Positions 11,684 through 23,550 of a stretch of 64,000 nucleotides of DNA are shown piece by piece (position 1 is the stretch's first letter; each line of letters starts with the position of its first letter). The notes under the pieces are model-generated. The model was not told where the DNA came from, searched no databases, and saw only the letters and a program-made list of their open reading frames with translations. The position numbers and the translations under genes were made by a program. This stretch comes from Dinoroseobacter sp049801095. GTDB lineage: Bacteria; Pseudomonadota; Alphaproteobacteria; Rhodobacterales; Rhodobacteraceae. Where the stretch lies: positions 1 to 64,000 of the forward strand of contig NZ_JBNAGH010000009.1 in assembly GCF_049801095.1 (NCBI RefSeq), written 5' to 3'.

Positions 11684-14169
11684 GCGATACAGACGGCAAG
11701 AAAACACTCGGTCTCCGCAGCGGGTCCCGGACAGGTCAGGTGAAGCAGAGCTTCAGCCATGGCCGGACCAAGAACGTTGTGGTCGAAACCAAGCGCAAGC
11801 GCGTTCTGGTGCCGAAGCCGGGTGCGTCTGGGGGCGGCCGCGGCGCCGATCCCAAGAAGCCGGGCGGAGCCACCGATGCGGAGATGGAGCGCCGCCTGCG
11901 CGCACTTCGCGCGGCGAAGGCCAACGAGTCCGAAGAAGCCGCGCGTCGCGCCGCCGAGGAAAAGGCACGCGAGGAAGAGCGCGCGCGCCGTCGGGCCGAG
12001 ATCGAAGCCAAGGAACGCGAAGAGCAGGAGCGCGCCGAGCGGGCTCGCCAGCGTGCCGAGGAAGAAGAGGCTCGCAAGAAAGCCGAAGCGGCTGCAGCGG
12101 CCAAGCCCGCAGCCCGGGCGAAATCCAATGATCCGGCGCCTGTCGATCCCGCAGCGGCCCAGGCGGCCGAGGCCGGGCGCGGTGGGGCCAAGCCCTCCTC
12201 TGGCGCGCGCAAGGATCGCAATGATCGCGCGCAGCCCCGCAAGGAACAGAAGGGCAAGGGCGATGACCGTCGCCGGTCCGGCAAGCTGACCCTGAACCAG
12301 GCGCTCTCGGGCGATGGTGGGCGTCAGAAATCCCTCGCGGCCATGAAGCGCAAGCAGGAACGCGAACGCCGCAAGGCCATGGGCGGGAGCCAGGAACGCG
12401 AGAAGGTCGTCCGTGACGTGCAGCTGCCCGAGACCATCGTGGTCCAGGAGCTCGCCAACCGCATGGCCGAGCGTGTGGCCGACGTGGTCAAAGAGCTCAT
12501 GAAAATGGGCATGATGGTCACGCAGAACCAGTCCATCGACGCCGATACCGCGGAACTCATCATCGAAGAGTTCGGCCATAAGGTCGTGCGCGTCTCTGAC
12601 GCCGATGTGGAAGACGTGATTGATGCGGTCGAAGATGACGAGGCCGATCTCAAGCCGCGTCCTCCGGTCATCACGGTCATGGGCCATGTCGACCACGGGA
12701 AAACCTCGCTGCTCGACGCGATCCGGAATGCCAAGGTGGTTGCGGGCGAAGCTGGCGGGATCACCCAGCATATCGGCGCTTATCAGGTGCAGACCGACGA
12801 TGGCACGAAGCTGAGTTTCCTCGACACGCCGGGCCACGCGGCCTTTACCTCGATGCGGGCACGCGGTGCGCAGGTGACGGATATCGTCATCCTCGTGGTT
12901 GCCGCCGATGACGCGGTGATGCCGCAGACCATCGAGGCCATCAACCACGCCAAGGCGGCGCAGGTTCCGATGATCGTCGCGATCAACAAGATCGACCGTC
13001 CCGAGGCCAACCCGGACAAGGTGCGGACCGATCTGCTGCAGCACGAAGTGATCGTCGAGAAGCTCTCGGGCGACGTGCAGGATGTGGAGGTCTCTGCGAT
13101 CAACGGCACCGGTCTCGACCAGCTGCTGGAATCGATCGCGCTGCAGGCCGAGATCCTCGAGCTGACCGCTAACCCGGATCGTGCCGCCGAAGGTGCCGTG
13201 ATCGAAGCTCAGCTCGATGTGGGCCGGGGTCCGGTGGCAACCGTTCTGGTGCAGAAGGGCACGCTGAAGCGCGGCGATATCTTCGTTGTGGGTGAGCAGT
13301 GGGGCAAGGTCCGCGCGCTGATCAACGACAAGGGCGAGCGCGTGAACGAAGCGGGTCCGTCGGTTCCGGTCGAGGTTCTGGGCCTGAACGGCACACCCGA
13401 AGCGGGCGACGTGCTCAACGTGGTTGAGACCGAAGCGCAAGCGCGCGAGATCGCGGAATACCGCGAGAACGCCGCGAAAGAGAAGCGTGCCGCAGCCGGG
13501 GCCGCCACGACGCTCGAACAGCTGATGGCGAAAGCCAAGTCCGACGAGAACGTGACCGAGATGCCCATCGTTATGAAGGCCGACGTGCAGGGTTCTGCCG
13601 AGGCCATCGTTCAGGCGATGGAGAAGATCGGGAACGACGAGGTGCGCGTGCGCGTGCTCCACTCAGGTGTGGGCGCGATCACGGAATCCGATATCGGTCT
13701 GGCCGAAGCCTCGGGCGCGCCGGTCTTCGGCTTCAACGTCCGGGCCAACGCGCCCGCGCGGAACGCGGCCCAGCAAAAGGGCGTGGAGATCCGGTACTAC
13801 TCGGTGATCTACGACCTCGTGGACGACGTGAAAGCGGCGGCGAGCGGGCTTCTCTCTGCGGAGATCCGCGAGAAGTTCATCGGCTATTCCGAGATCAAGG
13901 AGGTCTTCAAGGTCTCCGGCGTCGGCAAGGTCGCGGGCTGTCTCATCACCGATGGTGTTGCACGGCGCTCGGCCGGCGTGCGTCTGTTGCGGGACAATGT
14001 GGTTATCCACGAAGGCACGCTCAAGACGCTCAAGCGCTTCAAGGACGAAGTCAAGGAAGTGCAGTCCGGTCAGGAATGCGGCATGGCCTTCGAAAACTAT
14101 GACGATATCCGCCCCGGCGATGTCATCGAGATCTTCGAGCGCGAAGAGGTCGAGCGCAGCCTCGACTGA
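11680..14169 (+). CDS. infB: Translation initiation factor IF-2
   Basis: An 829-aa GTPase that delivers initiator tRNA to the ribosome. A long charged, Ala/Glu/Arg-rich N-terminal extension (residues about 60-200) precedes the IF2_N helix and the GTPase core: GHVDHGKTSLLDA near residue 335 (G1), FLDTPGHAAF (G3) and INKIDRPEAN (G4). The C-terminal domains include GVGKVAGCLITDGVARR. The gene starts within the stop of the preceding gene. rbfA and truB, often found downstream, are absent here; a terminator follows. Confidence 0.97.
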   Translation: MSDTDGKKTLGLRSGSRTGQVKQSFSHGRTKNVVVETKRKRVLVPKPGASGGGRGADPKKPGGATDAEMERRLRALRAAKANESEEAARRAAEEKAREEERARRRAEIEAKEREEQERAERARQRAEEEEARKKAEAAAAAKPAARAKSNDPAPVDPAAAQAAEAGRGGAKPSSGARKDRNDRAQPRKEQKGKGDDRRRSGKLTLNQALSGDGGRQKSLAAMKRKQERERRKAMGGSQEREKVVRDVQLPETIVVQELANRMAERVADVVKELMKMGMMVTQNQSIDADTAELIIEEFGHKVVRVSDADVEDVIDAVEDDEADLKPRPPVITVMGHVDHGKTSLLDAIRNAKVVAGEAGGITQHIGAYQVQTDDGTKLSFLDTPGHAAFTSMRARGAQVTDIVILVVAADDAVMPQTIEAINHAKAAQVPMIVAINKIDRPEANPDKVRTDLLQHEVIVEKLSGDVQDVEVSAINGTGLDQLLESIALQAEILELTANPDRAAEGAVIEAQLDVGRGPVATVLVQKGTLKRGDIFVVGEQWGKVRALINDKGERVNEAGPSVPVEVLGLNGTPEAGDVLNVVETEAQAREIAEYRENAAKEKRAAAGAATTLEQLMAKAKSDENVTEMPIVMKADVQGSAEAIVQAMEKIGNDEVRVRVLHSGVGAITESDIGLAEASGAPVFGFNVRANAPARNAAQQKGVEIRYYSVIYDLVDDVKAAASGLLSAEIREKFIGYSEIKEVFKVSGVGKVAGCLITDGVARRSAGVRLLRDNVVIHEGTLKTLKRFKDEVKEVQSGQECGMAFENYDDIRPGDVIEIFEREEVERSLD

Positions 14170-14219
14170 TCGGCACGGCCCCCGGATCACGGGGGCCCCG
14201 TCGCACCAACACGGCATTA

Positions 14220-14250
14220 AAAAAGGGTGGCTGTTCAGGCCACCCTTTTT
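14220..14250 (+). terminator. Bidirectional rho-independent terminator after infB
   Basis: A-rich GGGTGGC (to 14231) pairs with GCCACCC (from 14239) around a 7-nt loop. The stem starts with an A run and ends with a T run, so it can stop transcripts from both infB (plus) and the small minus-strand gene at 14272. Confidence 0.88.
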
Positions 14251-14271
14251 CCGTTCTGAATCGCGTAACCG

Positions 14272-14406
14272 TTAGGCTGCGTGTCCGATCGGCAAACCTT
14301 CAAACGTGCGCGTTCCCACACGCACGACAATCCGACCGTTATCCAACGTCTTCACGAAAAGACCTTGGATGGAAACGCAGCTCCCGAGAGTGATGGTACG
14401 AAGCAT
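14272..14406 (-). CDS. Small conserved-looking protein, 44 aa
   Basis: A 44-residue reading frame beginning MLRTITLGSCVSIQGLFVK and ending GTRTFEGLPIGHAA. It has a good ribosome binding site (GGAG six bases before ATG) and ends directly before the bidirectional terminator, so it looks like a genuine independent gene. The middle segment NGRIVVRVGTRTFEG suggests beta strands. No family is recognised. Confidence 0.65.
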   Translation of the reverse strand: MLRTITLGSCVSIQGLFVKTLDNGRIVVRVGTRTFEGLPIGHAA

Positions 14407-14532
14407 GTGTGTCTCCAGTGTAGTGCCAGACACATATAGCATTCATAACGGTTTGATTCATCTAAAAACTGCCACAAAAACGTTACTAAAATTTCGGCGG
14501 CAGGTCACAAATTGGGCGAATTGTTTACGGAG

Positions 14533-14931
14533 TCACAGCCAATCGCGTAAAATCGGGATAAGTGGGATGTCCGCTGGCGGCATCGGATAGTCGCGCAGCT
14601 TGTTCGGTTCGACCCACTTAAGAACCTGATTCTCAACAGGTTTCGGGATGCCATCCCATTTGCGGCAGACAAAAAGAGGCATGAGAAGGTGGAAATCTGC
14701 ATAGGTATGCGACGCGAAAGTGAGCGGCGCCAAACAACTGTCCCAGGTTTCGATCCCGAGCTCTTCGCGCAACTCCCGAATCAGGCAGTTTTCGGGCGTT
14801 TCCCCCGGTTCGACCTTGCCGCCGGGGAACTCCCAGAGCCCTGCCATGGACTTTCCCTCGGGGCGTTGCGCGAGCAGAACCCGTCCATCCGCGTCTACCA
14901 GGGCGACCGCAGACACCAGTATGATCTTCAT
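14533..14931 (-). CDS. mutT: Nudix (MutT-type) 8-oxo-dGTP diphosphatase
   Basis: A 132-aa Nudix hydrolase that probably cleans oxidised nucleoside triphosphates. The Nudix box is complete: G-K-V-E-P-G-E then seven residues then RELREELG (G-X5-E-X7-R-E-U-X-E-E-X-G-U). The ATG at 14931 overlaps the argJ stop by four bases, so it is translationally coupled to argJ. The frame extends upstream, but only as a shadow of argJ. Confidence 0.92.
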   Translation of the reverse strand: MKIILVSAVALVDADGRVLLAQRPEGKSMAGLWEFPGGKVEPGETPENCLIRELREELGIETWDSCLAPLTFASHTYADFHLLMPLFVCRKWDGIPKPVENQVLKWVEPNKLRDYPMPPADIPLIPILRDWL

Positions 14932-16253
14932 GAGCGATAGTCCGCGTTGATCTCGATATAGCGTTTCGTGAAATCGCAGGTCCACATGGTCGCCGCGCCG
15001 CTCCCGAGGCCCAGATCCGTGTGGATCGTGATCTCTTCGCGGCGCATATAGGCGGCGCCGTCTTCCTCGGTATAGCTCGCTGCGACCCAACCGGCCTCGG
15101 CCACGAGGATACCGCCAAACCGGATGGTCAGCCGGTCGCGATCCGCCTGCGCGCCGGATTTGCCGACGGCCATGACGATACGGCCCCAATTCGGATCCTC
15201 ACCAGCCGCGGCTGTCTTGACGAGCGGCGAGTTTGCGATGCTGCGTGCCACGGCCCAGGCATCCGCATCACTCGCGGCACCGGTGACCCGCACTTCGATC
15301 AGCTTGGTCGCGCCCTCGCCATCGCGGACGACCTGTTGGGCGAGATCGTGGAAGACAGTGCCAAGCGCCTCGGCAAAGGCCGCGCCTTCGGGACTGTCCG
15401 GGTCGGTGATCGGCGGATGACCCGCAGCGCGGGTCGCGGCGCAAATCAGGCTGTCCGAAGTCGAGGTATCGCCATCCACGGTGATCGCATTGAAGCTGCT
15501 GGCATTCAGGCGCGACACCAGCGTCTGCAGCGCGGGCTGGGTGATCACTGCATCGGTGAAGACGTAGACGAGCATCGTCGCCATATCGGGCGCGATCATA
15601 CCAGAGCCCTTGGCGATCCCAGCCACGGTTACCTCGGTCCCGGCGACCTGCGCCGTCGCCGTCGCGGCCTTGGCATAGGTGTCGGTCGTCATGATCGCAT
15701 GGGCGCTGTCGCGCAGGCCATCGGCACGCAACCCGGCCTTCAGATCCGCGAGCCTGTCCACGATCTTGGAATGGGGCAGGGGCTCGCCGATCACACCCGT
15801 CGACGCGGTATAAATCCGTGACACCGGCACTGCGAGGGTCTCGGACAGCGCCTCTGTCACCGCCTCGACCGTGCCGGAGCCCGCGCTGCCGGTGAAGGCA
15901 TTGGCATTGCCCGCATTCACGAGGATTGCAGCGCCCGCGTCCAGATCCGCACCCGCCGCGAGCTTTGCCTCGCAATCGAGCACGGGGGCTGACCGCGTGG
16001 CGGAGCGGGTGAAGACACCCGCCACGACGGAACCGGGCGCAAGCTCCGCCAGCATCACATCATCGCGGTTGCGATACTTGATCCCCGCCGCGCAGGTCGC
16101 GAGGCGCAGCCCGGCAATCTCCGGCAGTTCCGGCATGGCGGGCGGCGCGAGCGGAGAGACCACCGGCCCCGCAGGCGCCTCCTGCGCGCGCAGGGCTTTG
16201 CGCAGCCGCGCGGACTGGTGCCAGCGCGCGCGGCGAGACGTGTTCCGGCGCAT
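14928..16253 (-). CDS. argJ: Bifunctional ornithine acetyltransferase / N-acetylglutamate synthase
   Basis: The product transfers the acetyl group from N-acetylornithine to glutamate in the cyclic arginine pathway. The self-cleavage and nucleophile site is ASTGVIGEPL, with Thr as the catalytic N-terminus of the beta chain. LVNAGNANAFTG and the C-terminal end with ADYRS are typical. As given it is 441 aa with an Arg-rich N-terminal extension of about 30 residues; the family core begins around PLAPPAMPELPEIAG, so the true start could be internal. It starts five bases after the end of the peptidyl-prolyl isomerase gene. Confidence 0.94.
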   Translation of the reverse strand: MRRNTSRRARWHQSARLRKALRAQEAPAGPVVSPLAPPAMPELPEIAGLRLATCAAGIKYRNRDDVMLAELAPGSVVAGVFTRSATRSAPVLDCEAKLAAGADLDAGAAILVNAGNANAFTGSAGSGTVEAVTEALSETLAVPVSRIYTASTGVIGEPLPHSKIVDRLADLKAGLRADGLRDSAHAIMTTDTYAKAATATAQVAGTEVTVAGIAKGSGMIAPDMATMLVYVFTDAVITQPALQTLVSRLNASSFNAITVDGDTSTSDSLICAATRAAGHPPITDPDSPEGAAFAEALGTVFHDLAQQVVRDGEGATKLIEVRVTGAASDADAWAVARSIANSPLVKTAAAGEDPNWGRIVMAVGKSGAQADRDRLTIRFGGILVAEAGWVAASYTEEDGAAYMRREEITIHTDLGLGSGAATMWTCDFTKRYIEINADYRS

Positions 16254-16258
16254 GGGGC

Positions 16259-17101
16259 TTAGTCCAGAAGACTGGTGTCGCGGATCAGGGCGGGATCGAT
16301 CTCGACCTCGGAGCGGGTGATATCCGCCGCCGCCACCAGAGAGTCCACGACCTCTTGTGCCGCGGCTTCGCTCAGTTCGCTTTCCAGGTTCTCGCGAACC
16401 TCTTCGAGGCTGGGCGCGCCTGCGTCACGCACTTCGTTCAGCCGCACCACGTGCCAGCCAAACTGGGTCTGAACCGGCGGCGAGATGGATTCCGGCTCCA
16501 GGGCGAGCACGGCGGCCTCAAAGGGCGGGACCATCATGCCCTTGCCGAACCAGCCAAGGGACCCGCCATTGGGACCCGAAGGGCCGGTGGAGCGGGCTTG
16601 CGCCAGCTCGGCGAAATCGGCACCGCTCTCGAGCTCGGCGATCAGTTCCAGCGCCTCTTCCTCGGTGGCAACGAGAATGTGAGACGCGTTATATTCCTTC
16701 TCCGGCTCGACGCTTGCGAAGCGTTCGTTATAGGCCGCCTGAAGGGCCTCTTCGGTCACGGCTGCATCAATGGCGCCTTCAATGACCGAGTTGGCCAGCA
16801 GGGCCCAACGTTGGCTTTCCACCGACAGCTGCAGGCTCTTTGGCACGCTATCCCCAAGGGATTGCGCGATCGCGGCCTGACGCACCAATTGCTCCAGAAG
16901 GCCTGAATACAGCTGATCATCGGGCAGCTGCTGGAACTGCGCGGGCAGGCTATCGGCCACCGCAATCACATGCCCGAGCGTGATCTCTTCCCCGCCGACC
17001 GTGGCCAGAACGGTGCTCGCATCCTGGGCCTGAGCCGAGATCGGAAAGAGCAGTGTCATCCCAAGCGCGAGCCGGGCGAGGGGGGTGCTGATGATGTTCA
17101 C
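16259..17101 (-). CDS. Exported parvulin-type peptidyl-prolyl isomerase
   Basis: A 280-aa periplasmic foldase. The signal peptide (VNIISTPLARLALGMTLLF then SAQAQD) supports the GTG start at 17101, which has AGGAGA upstream. The parvulin domain is at about residues 130-230, with NASHILVATEEEA, FAELAQARSTGPSGPNGGSLGWF and PVQTQFGWHVVRL. It heads a ppiC-argJ-mutT minus-strand operon and is divergent from secA, which pairs export and periplasmic folding. Confidence 0.9.
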   Translation of the reverse strand: MNIISTPLARLALGMTLLFPISAQAQDASTVLATVGGEEITLGHVIAVADSLPAQFQQLPDDQLYSGLLEQLVRQAAIAQSLGDSVPKSLQLSVESQRWALLANSVIEGAIDAAVTEEALQAAYNERFASVEPEKEYNASHILVATEEEALELIAELESGADFAELAQARSTGPSGPNGGSLGWFGKGMMVPPFEAAVLALEPESISPPVQTQFGWHVVRLNEVRDAGAPSLEEVRENLESELSEAAAQEVVDSLVAAADITRSEVEIDPALIRDTSLLD

Positions 17102-17160
17102 GAAGGCGTCTCCTGTTGCGCACGCGTTAGCGGCGTTTTTGCCTTGTCTACAAGGCCACA

Positions 17161-17189
17161 TTGACAGTTTCGGGCCCGCCCCTTAAGTG
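17161..17189 (+). promoter_or_regulatory. Candidate sigma-70 promoter for secA
   Basis: A perfect TTGACA (17161-17166) is followed after 17 bp by TAAGTG (17184-17189), a weak -10. It lies about 140 bp before secA in the 227-bp region shared with the divergent ppiC-type gene. The prediction rests on consensus only. Confidence 0.4.
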
Positions 17190-17328
17190 CGGTATGTCCC
17201 CGGGGGCCGTGTGGCCGCACCGTCTCAGATGCCGTTTGTAAGCCGCACCCGAGGCGTGGGCAAGCGCGGAGCTTCGGGCAAGGATCACGAACGGTCGATA
17301 GGGCCGCAACCGGAGTACGATATCGACA

Positions 17329-20040
<2,712 letters not shown>

Positions 20041-20042
20041 GG

Positions 20043-21554
20043 ATGTGGCGCGCGGTCGGCCTCGGCCTGATCGCGCTCACAGCCGGAGGCGCCCTTGCGC
20101 AGGCCGAGACGGTGACACTCACCTCTCGGTCCGACGGATTTGCCGTGACCGGAGACCTGCGGGCGTTTGACGGAACCTATTTTCAGATAGAGGCGGAGCA
20201 CGGTCTGCTGACCCTGTCCGCGGATCAGGTCACATGTGCCGGGGCTGGCTGTCCGGCGCCCAATGAAACCACGGGGTTTGCGGTGACCGCGGCCCATGGA
20301 CCGGGGAGCGTTCTGCTCCCGGCATTGCTGCAGGCCTATGCCCGCGCGCGTGACCTGCCTTTGACCCGCGAGGCGGTCGATGACAGCCATATCCTTTTTG
20401 AGCTCGGCAATGCCGAGACACCCCAATGGTTCACCGTACGGGTGCGTCTTGCGCTACCCGCTGAGGGGTTTGCGGATCTCGCGGTGGGGGAGGCCGATCT
20501 GGTTCTGAGCGACCGTCTGGTCTCATCGGATGAGATGGCGATCGCGCAAGATGCGGGGATCGGGGACCTGACCGCGCTGGATCAGGAGCGGATCCTCGCC
20601 TTTGACGCACTGGTTGCCGCAACATCCCCGCGCCGCCCATCGCAGGCGATCACAGCGGAGGGCTTTCGCGCGCTTTGGTACAACCGCCGCCCGGACTGGG
20701 CTGGTCTTGGTTATCCGGCTGCCCCGCTACGGCTCCATGCCCGGGCCCATGGGGAGGATCTGGCCAAGTTGGATGACACCGGCGCCTCGCCCGGTGCGCC
20801 GGTGACCTACCATGAGAATGGTGCCGATCTTGCCGCGGTTTTGCGGGATCAGCCTTCGGGGCTCGGCCTTCTGCCGCTCTCCCGCCGGGGTCCGGCGCAG
20901 GCCCTGCCGATTGTGGGGAGCTGTGGTCTGACCCATGCGCCCAGCACGACCGGTGTCGCTCTGGGCCGCTACCCTTGGACCTTTCCCCTTGCGATCTATG
21001 CGCCGGATCGTCGTATGCCACTGGATTTGCTGGCGTTTCTGGCGTTTCTGGAGACGCCCGATGCTGCGTTGGTTCTGCAACGTGCAGGCTATGTGCTGCC
21101 CAATGCGCGGGTGGTCGAGTCCAGTGTCGCGGAACGGGTGTTCCGTGCCATGGCGGAGGCCAGTGCGGAGGAGCTACAAGTGTTGCAGACGCTCTCGCGC
21201 GCACTGCAAGGGGCCGACCAGTTGGGACTGAGCCTCCGACCCGCGGCTACGCGTCGTGACTTGCGTGCTTTGTCAGAGCGGGCGCTGGATGTCCTCGCCC
21301 AGTTTGAACCGAATGCGGAGCTGGTCATGGTAGCCTATGCGGATACGGTCGCGCAAGCACAGGCCGATGCGCAACAGGCCCGGATTGACTTGGCCGAGGC
21401 GCGCGGGAATCGTCCCGCGCTGGCGATGGATGTAATTGCCATGGGCGCGGCCTTGCCCATCGCCTGTTCCGAAGACCGTTGGGCGGCTGAGATGAACCGT
21501 CGGATTGATCTCTGGCAGCGCCCGCTTACAGATAGCCTTCGGATCGAAAACTGA
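20043..21554 (+). CDS. Exported phosphate-binding-protein-like / OmpA-like fusion protein
   Basis: About 503 aa from the ATG at 20043, three bases after secA. A signal peptide (MWRAVGLGLIALTAGGALA) is followed by a region similar to PstS-type periplasmic binding proteins (GFAVTAAHGPGSVLLPALLQAYAR in outline, and the VLSDR and GLLPLSRRG segments). The last 120 residues resemble an OmpA peptidoglycan-binding domain (AELVMVAYAD ... NRRIDLWQ). Coupling to secA suggests co-expression. The 3' end overlaps the convergent radC by 29 bp. No ABC transporter partner is present, so a sensory or envelope-tethered binding role is more likely than transport. The domain calls are from pattern recognition. 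Confidence 0.72.
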   Translation: MWRAVGLGLIALTAGGALAQAETVTLTSRSDGFAVTGDLRAFDGTYFQIEAEHGLLTLSADQVTCAGAGCPAPNETTGFAVTAAHGPGSVLLPALLQAYARARDLPLTREAVDDSHILFELGNAETPQWFTVRVRLALPAEGFADLAVGEADLVLSDRLVSSDEMAIAQDAGIGDLTALDQERILAFDALVAATSPRRPSQAITAEGFRALWYNRRPDWAGLGYPAAPLRLHARAHGEDLAKLDDTGASPGAPVTYHENGADLAAVLRDQPSGLGLLPLSRRGPAQALPIVGSCGLTHAPSTTGVALGRYPWTFPLAIYAPDRRMPLDLLAFLAFLETPDAALVLQRAGYVLPNARVVESSVAERVFRAMAEASAEELQVLQTLSRALQGADQLGLSLRPAATRRDLRALSERALDVLAQFEPNAELVMVAYADTVAQAQADAQQARIDLAEARGNRPALAMDVIAMGAALPIACSEDRWAAEMNRRIDLWQRPLTDSLRIEN

Positions 21555-22287
21555 CCTCGCGCGACTTGCCGATCACCAGATGGTCGTGGAGGCGCAGACC
21601 CAGAACCTCTGCCGCGTCGCGGATCGCGTAGGTCATGGTGATGTCCTGTTCCGAGGGTGTCGGGTCGCCCGAGGGGTGGTTGTGCACAAGGATCAGGGCC
21701 GAGGCGTTGAGCTCCAACGCGCGCTTGGCAATCTCGCGCGGATAGACGGGCACATGATCCACTGTGCCCTGCGCTTGGGCTTCATCGGCGATGAGCACGT
21801 TCTTGTTGTCGAGATAGAGCACCCGGAAATGCTCCCGATCCAAATGCGCCATGGCGGTCTGGCAGTATTCCAGCAGGGCGTCCCAGCTGGAGACAACGGG
21901 CCGGTCGAGCACCTTGCCACGGGCAAGGCGGTGGGCCGCTGCCTCGACGATCTTCAGCTCCAGCGCGACCGCTTCGCCCACCCCATCCACCTCCAGAAGC
22001 CGGGGCAGGGGGGCGGCGAGCACATGGGTAAAATCGCCAAAGGTTTCGATCAACCGCCGGGCCAGCGGCTTCACATCCTGTCGGGGGATGGCGCGGAACA
22101 GGACCAACTCCAGAAGCTCGTAATCGGGTACCGCATCAGCACCCCCTTCCAGGAACCGCTGCCGCAAGCGCTTGCGGTGATCCTTGATATAGGAGGGTTG
22201 CGGCGCGGGTTTCGCGCGCTGCGGAGGCACCTGCCCCTCAGCAAAGAGGGGCATCGGGGCTTCGTGAAAGGCGCGGTTGCGGGACAT
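21526..22287 (-). CDS. radC: RadC-family JAB-domain protein
   Basis: A 253-aa protein with an N-terminal HhH-type region (LLEVDGVGEAVALELKIVEA) and a C-terminal JAB/MPN metalloprotease-like domain. The metal motif is HNHPSGDPTPSEQD (H-x-H-x7-D). Historically called a DNA repair protein, its cellular role remains unclear. It is convergent with the secA-linked gene, overlapping it by 29 bp. Confidence 0.92.
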   Translation of the reverse strand: MSRNRAFHEAPMPLFAEGQVPPQRAKPAPQPSYIKDHRKRLRQRFLEGGADAVPDYELLELVLFRAIPRQDVKPLARRLIETFGDFTHVLAAPLPRLLEVDGVGEAVALELKIVEAAAHRLARGKVLDRPVVSSWDALLEYCQTAMAHLDREHFRVLYLDNKNVLIADEAQAQGTVDHVPVYPREIAKRALELNASALILVHNHPSGDPTPSEQDITMTYAIRDAAEVLGLRLHDHLVIGKSREVSFRSEGYL

Positions 22288-22321
22288 TGCCGTAGCCTGC
22301 CCCGCGATGGTTTCCGAAGAG

Positions 22322-23476
22322 TTAACTCTTCATCCCGTCCCAGAAATTCTTCACGGTTTTGAAGAATTTGGAGGTTTCGGGCTGGTTATCCTGCGATTCC
22401 GCCTCGAATTCCTTAAGCAATTCGCGCTGGCGAGAGGTCAGGTTGACCGGGGTTTCGACAGCCAGTTCGATGAACATATCGCCGGTTCCGGCTCCGCGCA
22501 GGGCGGGCATGCCCTTGCCGCGCAGGCGCATCTGCCGGCCGGATTGCGAACCCGAGGGGATCTTCACCCGGCTGCGGCCCCCATCGATCGTGGGCACTTC
22601 CACGTCGCCGCCCAAGGCGGCGGAGGACATGCTCACCGGCACGCGGCAGAAGAGGTCCAGGCCGTCGCGCTGGAAAATCGCGTGCTCCTGCACTTCGATG
22701 AAGATGTAGAGGTCGCCGGACGGGCCGCCGCGCATCCCCGCATCGCCTTCGCCTGCCAGCCGGATCCGGGTGCCGGTCTCGACACCTGCCGGGATGTTCA
22801 CGCTGAGAGACCGGGTCTTTTCTTCGCGTCCCGCGCCGCGGCAGACCGGGCAGGGGTTCTTGATGATCTGGCCGACGCCGGAGCAGGTGGGGCAGGTCTT
22901 CTCAATGGTGAAGAAGCCCTGCTGGGCGCGCACCTTGCCCATGCCGGAGCAGGTCGGGCAGACCACAGGCTCCGCGCCGCCTTCGGCCCCGGTCCCTTCG
23001 CAGGCGCTACAAGCTACGCTGCCGGGGACGGAGATGGTCTTTTGCAGGCCACGATAGGCTTGGTCGAGGTCGATACGCAGGTTGTAGCGCAGGTCCGAGC
23101 CGCGTGCGGCCCGTTGCCGTCCGCCGCCGCCGCGCTGACCGCCCATGAAGTCGCCGAAGAGATCCTCGAACACGTCCGAGAAGGCGGAGGCGAAATCGCC
23201 CTGGCCCGCACCGCCAAAGCCTTGCGGTCCGCGCGGTCCCCCGGTGCCGTTCTCGAAGGCTGCATGACCATAGCGGTCATAGGCGGCCTTCTTGTCGGGA
23301 TCCTTCAGGATGTCATAGGCCTCATTGGCCTCTTTGAATTGGGTTTCCGCATTCGGGTTGTCCGCGTTGCGGTCCGGATGCAGCTCCTTGGCCTTCTTGC
23401 GAAAGCCCTTCTTGATTTCGTCGGGAGACGCCCCTTTGGACACGCCGAGGACGTCATAGTAGTCGCGTTTGGCCAT
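22322..23476 (-). CDS. dnaJ: Chaperone DnaJ
   Basis: A 384-aa type I Hsp40. The J domain starts MAKRDYYDVLGVSKGAS with the HPD motif in KELHPDRN. A Gly/Phe region follows, then four CXXCXGXG zinc motifs (CSACEGTG, CPTCSGMG, CPTCSGVG, CPVCRGAG) and the substrate-binding C-terminal domain. It works with DnaK, encoded 74 bp upstream on the same strand, and is probably expressed from the same heat-shock promoter. Confidence 0.97.
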   Translation of the reverse strand: MAKRDYYDVLGVSKGASPDEIKKGFRKKAKELHPDRNADNPNAETQFKEANEAYDILKDPDKKAAYDRYGHAAFENGTGGPRGPQGFGGAGQGDFASAFSDVFEDLFGDFMGGQRGGGGRQRAARGSDLRYNLRIDLDQAYRGLQKTISVPGSVACSACEGTGAEGGAEPVVCPTCSGMGKVRAQQGFFTIEKTCPTCSGVGQIIKNPCPVCRGAGREEKTRSLSVNIPAGVETGTRIRLAGEGDAGMRGGPSGDLYIFIEVQEHAIFQRDGLDLFCRVPVSMSSAALGGDVEVPTIDGGRSRVKIPSGSQSGRQMRLRGKGMPALRGAGTGDMFIELAVETPVNLTSRQRELLKEFEAESQDNQPETSKFFKTVKNFWDGMKS

Positions 23477-23503
23477 GACCGGGTCCCTTCGCTTGAACGC
23501 GGA

Positions 23504-23532
23504 CGCCGACCCGCACGGGGCGGATCGGCGTC
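23504..23532 (-). promoter_or_regulatory. Stem-loop between dnaK and dnaJ
   Basis: ACGCCGA (23504-23510) pairs with TCGGCGT (23526-23532), with further C/G pairing inside. There is no T run, so partial termination or transcript stabilisation that lowers dnaJ relative to dnaK is more likely than full termination. Confidence 0.4.
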
Positions 23533-23550
23533 ATGTCGTGCATGGAGGCG

